Positions 35,701 to 49,100 of a stretch of 64,000 bases of DNA are shown here, in pieces. The notes beneath the pieces were generated by a model. It saw only the letters and a list, made by a program, of their open reading frames with translations, was not told the origin of the DNA and did no database searches. Origin of the DNA: Juglans regia (Eukaryota > Streptophyta > Magnoliopsida > Fagales > Juglandaceae). Where the stretch lies: the NCBI RefSeq assembly GCF_001411555.2, contig NC_049914.1, forward strand, positions 11,274,847 to 11,338,846. Reading direction: 5' to 3'. Numbering within the stretch: the first letter of the stretch is position 1; each line of letters starts with the position of its first letter. A program made the position numbers and the translations under genes.

Positions 35701-38700
35701 AAAAACTCAGCCCAATAAAATCTGTAGTGGCTGCCCAAAGAAATAGGGTATTGAAGAAATAAATTTTGAATCCTTCCATTGTTTGCTTGTGGTCCTAAAA
35801 TTTTTTGTTATTCCTTCCGCTCCAAATACACTACACTTGGCAGATTGGGATCATCTTCCACACTAGCATTTTCGTGTTGTCATATAACCCTCTCCAATTT
35901 GCAAAGAGATGTAATTTTCTACTGGGCATAACCAATGCCAACCCAGTTCTACCAAAGAAATCGTTCCACAAGGCTTTAGTAAACTCAAATTGGATAAAAT
36001 GTGGTCTACAGATTTTTCGCTCCTTTTGCACATACAGTAACAATCAATTACAATGATGTGGCATTTTCTTAGGATATACATGGTGAGGATCTACCATAAG
36101 CAGGCTGTCCAAGCGAAGAAAACTGCACTTAGGGATGCCTTAGCTCGTCAAATACTCCTCCAAGGAAAAGGGTTATTGTCCCGAGGTACGAGGACTTGAT
36201 TTAAAAAGTTAGTGAATTTCCTTTTCTTGGAAGGGGTCCAAAGGGTCTTGTTTATGCCTTCATGACATAATCGGTAGAGTACAAGACATTGATACTTTGT
36301 GAAGGCATCATCTAAGCTTTCGATAGGTGGGGCTGGTGAGAGGATGTTTTTTCTCCGTACACTTTTGTGTTGAGTAGTTTGTTCCGGTAACTCCTCGCCG
36401 GAATCAGTTCCCATTTGTTCTTACTCTTATTATTCTGGTTTTAGATTTTGGAATGGGTTTCCTTAAGCATCTTTTAATAGAGACAAAGGTCTTTGTTTTG
36501 TCTATGGAGGGAGGAAACCTTTGTCGTATCACAGAGAGGGGCAGGAAGGTTACCAAAGATATTGGAATGGGTGTCCGGTTTGAGTATCAACCTAGCAAAG
36601 TCAGAATTAGTGCCAGTGGGGGCTGTCCTGGATGTGGAGATTTTAGCTACTACCTTGGGATGCAAGATATCTTCACTTCCTATGAAGTATCTTGGCTTAC
36701 CATTGGGTGCCTCCTTTAAATCGGAAAGGATTTGGAATGATGTGGTCGAAAGGGTGGGGCTTAGATTGGCTGCTTGGAAGAGGCTATACTTGTCGAAAGG
36801 TGGTAGGTTAACTTTGATAAAAAACACTCTTTCAAACTTACCTACCTACTTTTTGTCTCTGTTTCTGCTTCCCACGAAGGTGGCTAACCGCATTGAGAAG
36901 CTACAAAGGGACTTCTTATGGAGGGGATTGGGGGAAGAATTCAAATTCCACCTGGTTAATTGGTCAACAGTTCGTACCCCAATTTCTGGGGGAGGGTTGG
37001 GGATTCGCCACTTGATGAAATTCAATCAAGCTCTTTTGGGTAAGTAGTTGTGGAGGTACCAAACCGAAAGAGAGGCCTTATGGAAATCCGTTATAGATTC
37101 ACAATTCGGGGAAGCTTTGGGAGGATGGGGTTGTAGAAAAATATTAGGAGTCTTTGGGGGTCCTTTCGAGGACATGAACATGTTGTGGGCGATGGTTCGC
37201 GTGTCCGCTTTTGGTTTGATAAATGGTGTGGTAATTGTTGTCTACGATATACTTTCTCTGCTATCTTTGCGCTCGCTAGAGAAAAGGAGGTATCGATCGC
37301 CGATCTTTTGGTCTTTTCAAATGGCACCCCGCAATGGAATATTGACTTCATTAGGGCAGCCCAAGATTGGGAGTTGGAGTCTTTTACGGAGTTCTTTGCC
37401 TCATTATATTCTGCAAGTATTTCAGGGAGCACCGGAGACAAGATTCTTTGGAATCATTCTAAGAAAGGTATTTTCTCTGTCAGTTCTTTTTATCAAAAGT
37501 TTACGAACTCCAGAAAGACTATGTTTCCGTGGAAGAGCATATGGTAGACGAAAGCTCCTTCAAAAACAACTTTATTTGTTTGGACAGCATCGTTGGACAA
37601 GATACTCACTATAGATAATTTGAGGAAACAACGAGTTATTGTCCTAGATTGGTGTTGCATGTGTAAGAAGTATGGGTAGTCAGTTGATCATCTACTTTTA
37701 CACTGTGAGGTGGCCAAGGGCATGTGGGATGGTTTTTTCTCAAGAGTTGGATTGTCTTGGGTTATGCCTTGTAGATTGGTGGATTTCCTCGCAAGCTGGA
37801 GATGACTATACGGCGATTCTCAGGTAGCGGCTATTTGGAGGTTGGTACCAATATGTTTGTGTTAGTGCATTTGGAGGGAGAGAAACACAAGAAGTTTCGA
37901 AGATCAAGAGAGAACATTGGATGAGCTAAAAGTTTTCTTTTTAAATCATTGTTCTCATGGGCGGGGGCCATAGTTTGTAACAGACTTAGCGTCTATGATC
38001 TCCTTCTTTCTATTGTAACCCCTAGCTAGGCGTTTCTTCATGTATACTTACCGTGTACTTGGGCATTGCCTATTTCTGTGAATATAATATCTTTGATTAC
38101 CTATAAAAAAAAAGAAGATACTTTGTGAAGGCACCATTTTTTCTAGTGATGTGCCACTCTAGAAAAAAAATGACATTTCACTAAGAGGAGCCATTGGATA
38201 AATATAATAGATCAGGCATTGAAGTCTCTTGCACACAAGCAATATTATGCATCTATGAGAAAGCCTCCTTGAGGGCCCTGTCTACCAAAGTTTTGAATTC
38301 CGTTCGGATTTAAGTATTCGAACAGAATATTTCAGTAGTAGTACATACTAGTGTACCTTTTCAACATAACCCTTACATATAATTATATATGCATATAGTA
38401 CAAAAACAAAAAATTACCATTTATTTGAAATTTTTTTAAATCATGGAAAATCAAACATAATACAAAAGATCCAAGAGCCCCTACAATGTCAATGCTATTG
38501 GTCTAGTCCTTAATGACTTTATGTTGGTGATTAGGTCAACTCACAAGTACGTTTCAATCTAATTGAAGATGTAAAAAAGCCAGTATATAAGGCTGCACTG
38601 AAACCATCAAAATCCATCCTACAGTCTAAGATCCATCACAACTGAAATCAATTATCAATACCAATAACAAAAATTTATCACAACTGAAACCATCAACACC

Positions 38701-41700
38701 AAATGTAATCCAAAATAAAAATTCATCCTAAAGACTAAATTCCATCACAACTGAAATCAATGATCAATCCCCCTGTATACTTGGCCCTTTATCTATTTTT
38801 ATGATTTACCGATAAAAAAAAAGGTGATCGAATCTAATAACAAAAATTACATTAATCATACAAAGTTACAAACTCCAAATAAATTGAGTGGGACAGGCTG
38901 ACCTCACCTTGGCTCTAAAATTTGATGAGATACTGAGAGGTGATGCTGAGATGCAGTAGAGGGCGGCAGATGGGTAGATTGGCAACATGTGGCCATGGAT
39001 GGCTGAGAAATAGTAGAAATTGTTAGGTGTAAAGTCTATACACGCAGATGTGAGAGCTGGACTGCTTGGTGGGTGGAAAGCTATGGAGGAGTGGCTACTT
39101 GCTGGGCTATGAGTGGCTGGAAGGTGTAGGCAGTTGGCTTGCAGTTTTAGGATTTGATATGAACTGGAAAAGGAAGAGCTGAAGAGGGGTATCAGGCTGG
39201 AGAAGATGGTGGTGGTAAAAACACTGGTTTGTCTATTTTTTTTTATAAAAATTTCAAAACTGCTACCATCTCTTATTTCAGAACAAAATGTGCATTTCGG
39301 CTAGAATACTAAAAACCGACCAAACCGACCCGGAACAATTTAAAATGGCAAAGTTTTTGGTCAAAACGGAATAAACTATCAACCCCTACCAGTTACTGTT
39401 CCACCATGGAAAATTCCGGTAGTTCCGGCTGGAATGGAACAGAATTAAAAACCATACTATCTCCACACTATTGAGTCATGCCAAAATCTAATCTTAGAGC
39501 TATCACCCACCTTAAGTCTAATATGACTAGAATAGACCCCCAACCTCATGATAGTTTTCTATAACTGCACCCCAGGTAGTCAAAGTACCTTATCCGAACA
39601 TCACTCTTCTCAAGCACAACTATATTTAGATTTTAGAGTCCACTACAGCTTTCCACAAGGCCTTCCTCTCATGTTAGAACTTGATAGGGTTACATTATTG
39701 GAGGAAATATTTTGGAGACAAAAATCAAGAGCCTTATGGTTGAAGGAGGGGGAGAAATCTACCAAAATTTTCCACTGGGTGGCAAATTCTCATAGAGGAA
39801 CGATACCATTGAGACACTGTTGGTGGATGGGGTGGCTACTTCAAATCAACCAACGATCACGGACCATTTCGTAAAGTACTATGAGCAATTGCTTTCAGAA
39901 GATTTTTCTTGGAGATTGACGTTAGAAGGGCTTACCTTTGATGCACTCGAGTTGCATGGCTTGAGCGGCCCTTCAAAGAGGTGGAGATCTGGAAGGCAAT
40001 AAAAACTAAAAGTATGGTGGGTGATAAGGCTCCAAGTCCAGATGGCTTCTCTATGACTTTTTTTCAAACTTGTTGGGAAGTGATCAAAGATGACATCATC
40101 GGCGTCTTTCATGAATTCCATGAAAATGGAAGGTTTGAAAAAAGTCTCAATGCAACTTTTATTGCTCTCATTCCCAAAAAACCCAGTGCAATAGAGGTAA
40201 AAGATTATCAACCTATTAGCTTGGTGAGTGAGATGAAAAAGATCATGTCGAACGTGTTGGCAAACAAATTGAGCTTGGTGATGGATAAGCTAATATCCAA
40301 GCCCCAACATGCCTTTGTTATAGGAAGGAAAATTCTTGACTCGGTACTTATCGCAAACAAATGTTTGGATAGTAGACTTAAGTCAGGACTTTTGTGAAAA
40401 CTAGACATGGAAAAGGTTTATGACCAGGTCAATTGGAGCTTTTTGCTCTACATGCTCTGGCGTTGTGGCTTTGGTTTGAAATGGTGATCATTGATTACTC
40501 ATTGCATCTCAATAGCTTGTTTCTCTATCTTGGTGAATGACACCCCCATGAGATTCTTCAAAAGCTCACGGGGTTTAAGACAAGGTGATCCTCTTTCCCT
40601 GCTACTATTTGTTTTTGTAATGGAAGCCATTAGCTAGAAGATCTTAGGAGTTGTGGAGAGCGGTTTCCTTAGTGGATTTTCTGTTGGGGAGGCAAGTATA
40701 TCTCGCCTATTATTTGCCAACAACACCCTAATATTTTGTGGGGCCAAAAATGATCATATCCAAGCTTGGAGGTCTCTTCTTCTTTGCTTTGAAGCTACTT
40801 CGGGATTGAAGGTGTGAACTTGACCAAATCAAAAGTAGTTCTAGTGGGAGATGTTGCTAATATGGAGAGCTTGGCTTCCATCTTGGGATGTAATATATCT
40901 CATTTGCTGATGAAATATCTTGGCCTCCCCCTTGGGTTTCAAATCAAAATCAATTTGGGATGATGTATTAGAGAAAGGGAGTGCCTGGGAGCAGGATTAG
41001 GTGAAAAATAGAGTTTTACACCATCCAATCATAGTTTGACACGTATGAGTTTTAAGCAATGTAAAATATAATTGGTTGTAGGAAAAAAATGGAATGAGTT
41101 GTAGGTTTCTCCCCTATTCCCGTGTCGCCCCTCCCCTCTGTATCTTCTTCTTCCCCCCTCTCTCTCTCTCTCCCTCCTTAGGCCGAAGTGAGGAACCTCA
41201 ACCTTCAATCAATCTCCCTCGTGGCCTTCACTGAATCATAGGTACATGCATTGAGCCTAGCCATGGCTGCCAGACGCTGCAACCTATGCTCATGGAGGAC
41301 ATCTTTGTGCATATATATAAAAAAAATGTGAACTGAAAAAGGGTTAAGAAAAATAAGTTTTAAGTGTTCATTTAGACTGAAATTCACGGGGACCCATGTC
41401 GCCTAACAACTAATTATTTCTGAACAATGGAGCTTGCCTTCATTGAAAAGCACCATCAATTTAAGATTTTACAGAGATGATTTAACGTGTCCAGAATTAA
41501 TAATTTTGTCTCACTTGAGAAGCTTTTTTAGGGACTAGATAGCCTTGGTTTGATGAGATATATATGCAGATTCATGAACTGATTACATCGACTAGAGAGA
41601 GAACGAAAGATGGGCTGGAGAGAGAGAGAAACCCTAGAGAAAGGAATAAAACAACCGAAATGCAGAGAGAATTGTGGAGAATGAGACAGAACAGAGGGTA

Positions 41701-44700
41701 CTAGTCTACAATCGCACTCACGGTAAACAAAATAAAAAGCTTACGTGTTCTCTTTCCATTGAATGGTGTAAATTCCTAATTCACACCTTAACCGGTTTGA
41801 AGCTTTTCTCTTAGAGAAAATGGAGTGGAAATTGGCTAGCTGGAAGAGGATGTACCTATCCAAAGGTGGTAGGGTTACTTAATTAAAAGTACTCTATCCA
41901 ATCTGCCGACTTACTTCTTATCACTATCCTGCTTCCTACCAAGGTGGGTTAATGCATGGAGAAAGTTCAGTGAGATGTTTTATTTTATTTTATTTTTTTT
42001 GGTGGGGGGGGGGGGGGTTCACTTGGTAAAATGGGCCAGAGTAAGCTCCCCCATATCAAAAGGAGGACTAGGTATCAGGAATTTATAGGTTTTTAACAAG
42101 GCTTTATTGGGCACATGGTTGTGGAGATACCATCAAGAATGAGGGGACCTTGTGGAGAAGCATCATAGACTCGAAGTACGGTGAATCATGGGGAGGTTGG
42201 TGCTCAAATGAGGTAAGCAGGTCATATGGGGTGGAGCTTTGGAAGCACATAAGAAGAGGATGGGATGCCTACTTTAGAAACACCTGGTTTGAGGTGGGTG
42301 ATGGACTCAAAATCAAATTTTGGCATGACATATGGTGCAGCGATAGGCCACTCAAGGAAGCTTATCTAGAAGTCTATGGCATAGCAAGAATGAAAGAATT
42401 CTCGATTGTGGACCTGTTGGTTACATCAAATGGTGCTCCTCAATGGAATGTCACTTTTTTCAGAAATGCACATGATTGGGAGGTCGACGCAATATCGGAG
42501 TTTTAGGATCTCATATATTCCACTCACATGAAGAGAGAAGTCGGTGACAAGATTTTCTGGTGTCACTCCAAGAAAGGGAAGGTCACTGTCCACTCTTTCT
42601 ATCAAGCCATGAACACACATACAGCCAACTCATTCCCATTGAAGAGCATTTGGAAGACAAGGGCACCATTAAAGGGACTCTTCTTTGTATGGACAGCTTC
42701 ATTGGGAAAGATACTCACACTCGAAAACTTAAGGAAACGTTGATTCATTTTTATGGAGTGGTGTTGTATCTGCAAAAAGAGTGGAGAGTCAGTTGATAAT
42801 TTATTACTTCATTGTGAGATTGTCATGACATTATGGAGCAACTTCTGCACTCGGGTGGGACTAATTTGGGTGATGCCGGGAAGGGTGATCGATCTCTTAG
42901 CCTCTTGGAGAGGCCTTCATGGTAACTCTCATATTGCAGCAATATGGAAGATAGTCCCAATATGCTTATGTTGGTGCATTTGAAGGGAATGGAATGATAG
43001 AAGCGTCGAAGATTGAGAACGATCAATGGAAGAGCTTAGGAAACTGTTTTTCAATACTTCATTGGTCGATTGTAATTGGTTTCAATGAAATGAGTTTCCA
43101 TGATCTTCTTGTATCACTTAACTAGTATGCTAAGGTGATGCTCTTGTATATGTCCCATATACTTGGGCTTTTGGCTATTCTTATGATCAAAAAAATTTCT
43201 TTACCGATAAAAAAAATGTATTTATATGTACTTTTAATAACTCTGCTTTGGGTTTTCATTCCTCAAAATTTGAATGTCATTGCACATATATTTGAGTCAT
43301 AGAACAATTTTGTCCACCTTTATGCTGAAAAAAACAGGTTTGTATTGTATTTACTTGTGTCTCCTATTTGAAGCAATTTCTTGTGTGTTCTTCCTTTCAA
43401 TACATCTGAATATTTTATGGTGGATCTTCATTCTACCATATATGATTGCTTCTGACTTGGAACTGTTGATGGTGTTGCACGCCTAGGTTTTCATTTTTTG
43501 CTTTTGGAACTTTGGACATTGATTCTATGCATTTGTCAGAGATCCACATCTTCATTACCATTTGCAGGAATACCTGGTTGTGCCAAGTCTGCACTTTGCA
43601 AGGAGTTACTAAATGCACCAGGAGGATTTGGAGACGATCGGCCTATCAGTAGTCTCATGGGTGACCTTATCAAAGGTATGACACTTTCCAGAAGATGTTT
43701 CAAATTGATGTCTTTTGAGTTTGGGTTAAGTATCTGTGGGAGATTTTAAAAAATCTCCATCTCATTGGGTCTTCAAATTGGCAATGCCTCTAATCGTGTT
43801 CAGCAATCTGGTTATATTTTTCCCACTTGTAAATTGTGTTTTCATCCTATCACTTCATCAATATCAAGTTTGTTGACCAGTTGATCAAGTTAGAAGTATT
43901 TTGTAGCTTTCCTTAAGGTAATTTACAAAAAAAGAGCGCCATATTGCCACCATATTCTCAAACATACCTCTGAACCATAATTTGTGATAACTCACCACCC
44001 CTTTATCAGATCTCTGCGATAATTTGGTGCGATAATGCTGCCTGACTGTTCAAAAATTTCCTTTTTAGACTTCTGACCCAGTATAAGTTGAAACTAGGAT
44101 ATTTCTTTTTTGACCCAAAGCAAGTTTTACAAATATTATCCTTTAAAGTCAGCTGTTTTCTGTTGACTGTTCAAGGAAAATCAAGTTGGTTTATCATTAT
44201 CATAGGCATATATTTCTGGAGAATGATTCATTACTTCGAGTAATTGAAAGAACTGTCGGAATTCACAAGGTTTGTGACGTGATTTGAAATCAAGGTGTAC
44301 AAACTTTTTGGTGAATGACTCACTGATCTTGGTTTTAGCAGGATATGATGTCCCAAGCTTCAAACGACATGTTATTGCTTCTATCGGTCAAGATTCTTCT
44401 TATTTTTTACTTGGAGTCTTTGATAAGATGTTGTAGAAGGAAGGAGCAATGGTGTTCCTTGAGAACTGCCTTTTACAAGTTTCAATGAAACACTTGATAA
44501 TGCCAACACAAGATACAACTGACAACTTACTGGTTTTCCAAGTAGAGTAGTAGCATGAGAGTTGGAAACAACGATCTGAGAGACTGTGAGGAGTGAACTG
44601 TGAGAGCTATTAGGCCTAGGGTTTGCAATCTGCCCGCTCAAGAGAAAGAGAAAGCTAAGAGGGATAAATGGATACAGAAGAACTAGTGCCTTCATCTCAA

Positions 44701-46059
44701 AAGTTATATATTTAGAACATAAACCACATTATGTCATATAAATTTCCTTTCTACTTTTAATCCAATTCCCGGTTGGATCTGAAATTAATTTGGCTAAACT
44801 GGAGTTAGTCTTGGTTGAAGCTGTTGAAAAGTCTTTCAAGAATTCCATGAAAATGGAAGGTTCGAAAAAAGTCTCAATGCAACTTTCATTGCTCTTATTC
44901 CAAAAAAACAAGAGGTGGTTGAGGTTAAGGATTATAACCCAATTAGCTTGGTGAGTGAGATGTATAAAATCATCTCATAAGTCCTGGTGAACAGGTTAAG
45001 TATGGTGGTGGAGAAAGTAATATCAAGGCCTCAAAATGTATTTGTGAAGGGAGGGCAAATACTCATGCGGTGCTTATTACCAACAAATGACTAGATAGTA
45101 GACTCAAGTCGGAAGAGCCGGGGCTTCTTTGCAAACTAGACGGAGCTTGATATTACTTTATCGGGTCAATTGGCCTATGATAGTAGACTCAAATCGAGTC
45201 AATTGGAGCTTCTTACTCTATATGCTCAAGAGATGTGTTTCGGGGTGAAGTGGTGTTCATTAGGGGTGGCAATATGTGACATGACTCGTGAGCCCAACAC
45301 GAACACGACACAAAATTAGCGGGGTTGGGTTTGATATAAATGAGTTTGGGTTAAAACGGGTCGACCCATTAACACAATTAATAAATTGGTCAATAAGGGG
45401 TCAACCCACTTAACCATCGATCGATCTGGGTGATGCCAAAAGGGTGATCGACCTTCTAGCTTCATGAAGAGGTCTCCAAGGCACTTATCAAATTGCTGCA
45501 ATTTGGAATATGGTTCCGATTTGCCTATGGTGGTGTCTTTGGAGGGAGAGGAACAAGCGAAGGTTTGAAGATCGAGAACGGTCATTAGATGAACTTAGAA
45601 CCTTCTTTTTTAACACCTTGTTCCAATGGTCGATTGTAATAGATTTTAATGGCATGAACATCCATGAATTTCTTGTATCACTAGAACATCACTCCTAGGC
45701 GTTGCTCTTGTATATGACCCGTATACTTGGGCTTTTGCCTATTCATACGATCAATAAAATCTTATTTAACGATAAAAAAATAGAATATATCGAAGCATTG
45801 GCCCATATTTGTAGATGTAAGGTGTGTTCTCTGCTTATGAAGTACTTGGAGTACTATTTCCAACTTGTCCACTTACTACTGTCTTTTTCCCCCTGCCTAT
45901 CACTGTGCCCTATCGTCTTGAGAAACTTCTAAGTTATCTAAGTTAAATGGTCTAGGAATTGCAGTCCGATTTCGTCAGGTGGTTTGGGGGCTATAAACCT
46001 GCTATGCTTGAACAAATTTTTGTGGGGTAAGTGGTTTTGTGTTCACTATTTATATATAC

Positions 46060-46100
<41 letters not shown>

Positions 46101-49100
46101 CTTTGTGGAAATTGGTGTTATAAGTCAAATATGGTAGTATGTGGGGTGGTAGGTGTTCAAATGGGGTTAGTTGGCCTTTTGGGGTGAGTTTGCTGGAAAA
46201 GATTAGGAGAGGATGTGGGAACTTATCTTCTCATGTTAGATTTGAGGCAAGCAATGGTTCTATGATCAGATTCTGGCACGATGTGACACAGTAATCAGCC
46301 CCTGAAGAAAACTTTACTGGCACTGTTTAACTGTTTAGCTTCTCCTTTTGTAAGGAGGCATCAATAATAAAACTTTTATCAGATATATGAGAATAAGACC
46401 CAAATGGAATATTACATTTATTAGAGCATCAAATGATTGGGAGGTAAGTGATCTCATTGTTCTTTAATTTTTTATACTCTTTCAAATTGAGAGGAGCTGG
46501 AGCTGATAAGATCTGTTGGATTCCTTCCAATGACAAACCTTCAAGGTCAAGCCTTTTTACCATGCTCTTTCCCCAGCAGGTCCCTCCTTTCCCTTGGAAG
46601 AATGTTTGCAGAAATAAGGCACCATTAAGGGTAGCATTCTTTGTTTAATTAGCAGCTTTAGGAAAGGTATTAACATGGAATAATTTGTGGAAGAAAAACA
46701 TCTTGTAGTAGTGAACTGGTGTACGAGTAGGCAGGGCGAAGAAAGTATTGATCACTCTAACTTCACTGAAAGGTGGATAGAGATCTTGCATACCGATATT
46801 TTGTTTCTTTAGGATTGAGTGGGTCATGCCCCAGTTGCTGATAGACTTGGTGGCTGCTTAGCAAAGTCCCCTTGTGGTCATAGCAATTTAGATATTTGGA
46901 GGATGGTCCCATTGTGCTTGATGTGTATTTGGCGGGAATGTAATGCTCTGGCTCTCAAAGATTTTGAGAGGACGGTGTTAGAGTTAAGAATTATTATGTT
47001 TAATTCTCTTTATTTTTAGATTTGCATTCCTTCATGCCTCAAGTATAAATACATTACTTGTCAAAAAACTCGAAAGAGTCTATCTATACTAGCCTCTATC
47101 ATTCATAGATCATAACTCTTCATCTTTCATAGAAGATCAGTAGAGTTGGCAAATCCACTGCCCGAGAAGACAGTAGTTCTTTATTTGAAAAAGAGACAGA
47201 AAGAGGTCTTTCATTGAATGAACAAATATTGACCATCCAACTTCGTTAAAAGTCTCGTGCTTGTCATATGACCTTTTTAATGCATACTAAAGACACTGAA
47301 ATATAAGGCATGACATAATAATAAAAACTGATCTGGGTTTAGGCATATAGCTAATTGTCTGACTAAAAGGGAATAGGGGCTTAGCTACTCCTTCAAAGTA
47401 TTTGACACTTCCGAGTACCTGCAGTTGGTAAACATCACTGTGACTGGAAGATGACCTTATTCAGCACCTAGAAACTTTCTCTGGAACCATTCGGCATGAC
47501 AATCTGACAATGGTCATATTAACTGTATGAAGTTAAACAGAGAATCAGTGGCAATAGCTATATGTTATTCTTGGTCACACGCTGGAACTGTGGTCCATGT
47601 CTTGGGTTTCACTATTGTCGAGATGCTTGCATAGTTTGATGGGCTGGGTTGTAACATAAATAATACATTAACATAATTATGTAAAACAGGAAGATATTGG
47701 CAGAAGGTTGCTGATGAATGCAAGAGAAAACCATACTCTATAATGCTTGCAGACAAGAATGCACCAAATGAAGAAGTATGGAGACAGGTAAATTCGCTGT
47801 TTGCCGACCTTTATATCATGATCCACCAAGAAACCTTTTTGTGTTGCTTTGATGAATAAACAAAACATATGCATCGGATCTTGATCTTCTCCAATGTTAA
47901 ATATTGATCCTTCTCTTGGCAATAGTTTTACTAGTTCTTGAAATGGTATAATATTACGCTTTTTGGCCAGTGGAGAAATCCCAATCCATTCTAATGAGAA
48001 AGGAATATCATGATGTTGCAAAATTTTGGGAATGTTCCAGCCAGGCTTTGAGTTACATCTATGGACAGAGTTTTTTTTTTTTAATATCTATGGACAGAGT
48101 TCGTTTGAGCTTACTTTGTATTTTGAATGGAATCTCTCAAGTAATGTACATGAGACAAAAAAGGGTGGTTCCATAGGCTTTGATTATTATTTAAACGATG
48201 AAATGGATCCGTTTGGATGGTCAAAAGAGTGTTGATTAACCTATAAGAGAGGCGTTGATTAAAGTGTGTTGGTTACCAGTTCATTCTTATGTTTCAAGGC
48301 ATATAAATTATAAGACAAATCTAATGGAATAAACTCTGTTAAGTTGTTTGGAGAATCTTCTACTTGATTGAACATATTGTTGTTGTTTTTTCTAGCTTGA
48401 TCTTCCTGAAGGCACCTACTCAATAAATTGCACAGATTCATTGAATGATCAATTACTTTTTTTTCCTCAAAGCAGTGATATCATTGCCAAACCAATTAAT
48501 GGTGTGAACTGTGAATAGATCATGGGTTCATTATTCTTTAAGACCGACAAATGTTGTTATTGAATTTGCATACTGGACTTGTGTGAGATCTTGATTGCCA
48601 AAGAGATCTATGTTTTACAAAGTCTACTAAATTCATTGGTACACCATACTCATTGTTTTACAGAGGGTATGAATAACCCATGAGCTTTAGGTCTCTCTTC
48701 CTTGCCCCAAGTGAGACTGTCTGCACTGTGTGCACGTGTTGTCAGCCCCATCCTGTACCCTTTCTCCATTCCATTTCCTCTCCTTCCCTTGTCTTTCATT
48801 TTTTCCTTGCTCTTTTGGTGCCAGATCTCCTTCTATGTAGCTGGCATGCCATCTTGCCGCTGCCTGAGGCCTCCCCGCCGCCATCGGTGCACCTGGCATT
48901 CATGCAGTTTTTCTTTGTAGCCTCTCTGAAGATCTGTGCTCAAGAGCCAGACGCACTGTTAAGGAGTGGTCCCTTGGGAAGGAGAGGGTGGGACCATGGT
49001 AAATTTATGGGCCTTTGGCCCATGTTTGCAGACTATGTATTGGGCTCTTTCCCCAACCCTAGGTTCTAGCGGTGGTATATCTGTTGAGCCCTATTCATAC

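Noticed and set aside
43568..43675. Ala in the RNL P-loop taken as a damaging mutation
   Set aside because: Plant tRNA ligases commonly have the A-K-S form, so it is the family state.
44381..44695. 104-aa minus-strand frame in intron 18 considered as a retroelement piece
   Set aside because: No gag, pol or LTR feature could be shown; left as unexplained intron DNA.
48680..49069. 129-aa open frame and overlapping frames in RNL intron 19
   Set aside because: Low-complexity Ser/Pro/Leu/Phe translation, frames open on both strands, no family motif; it comes from a pyrimidine-rich patch.
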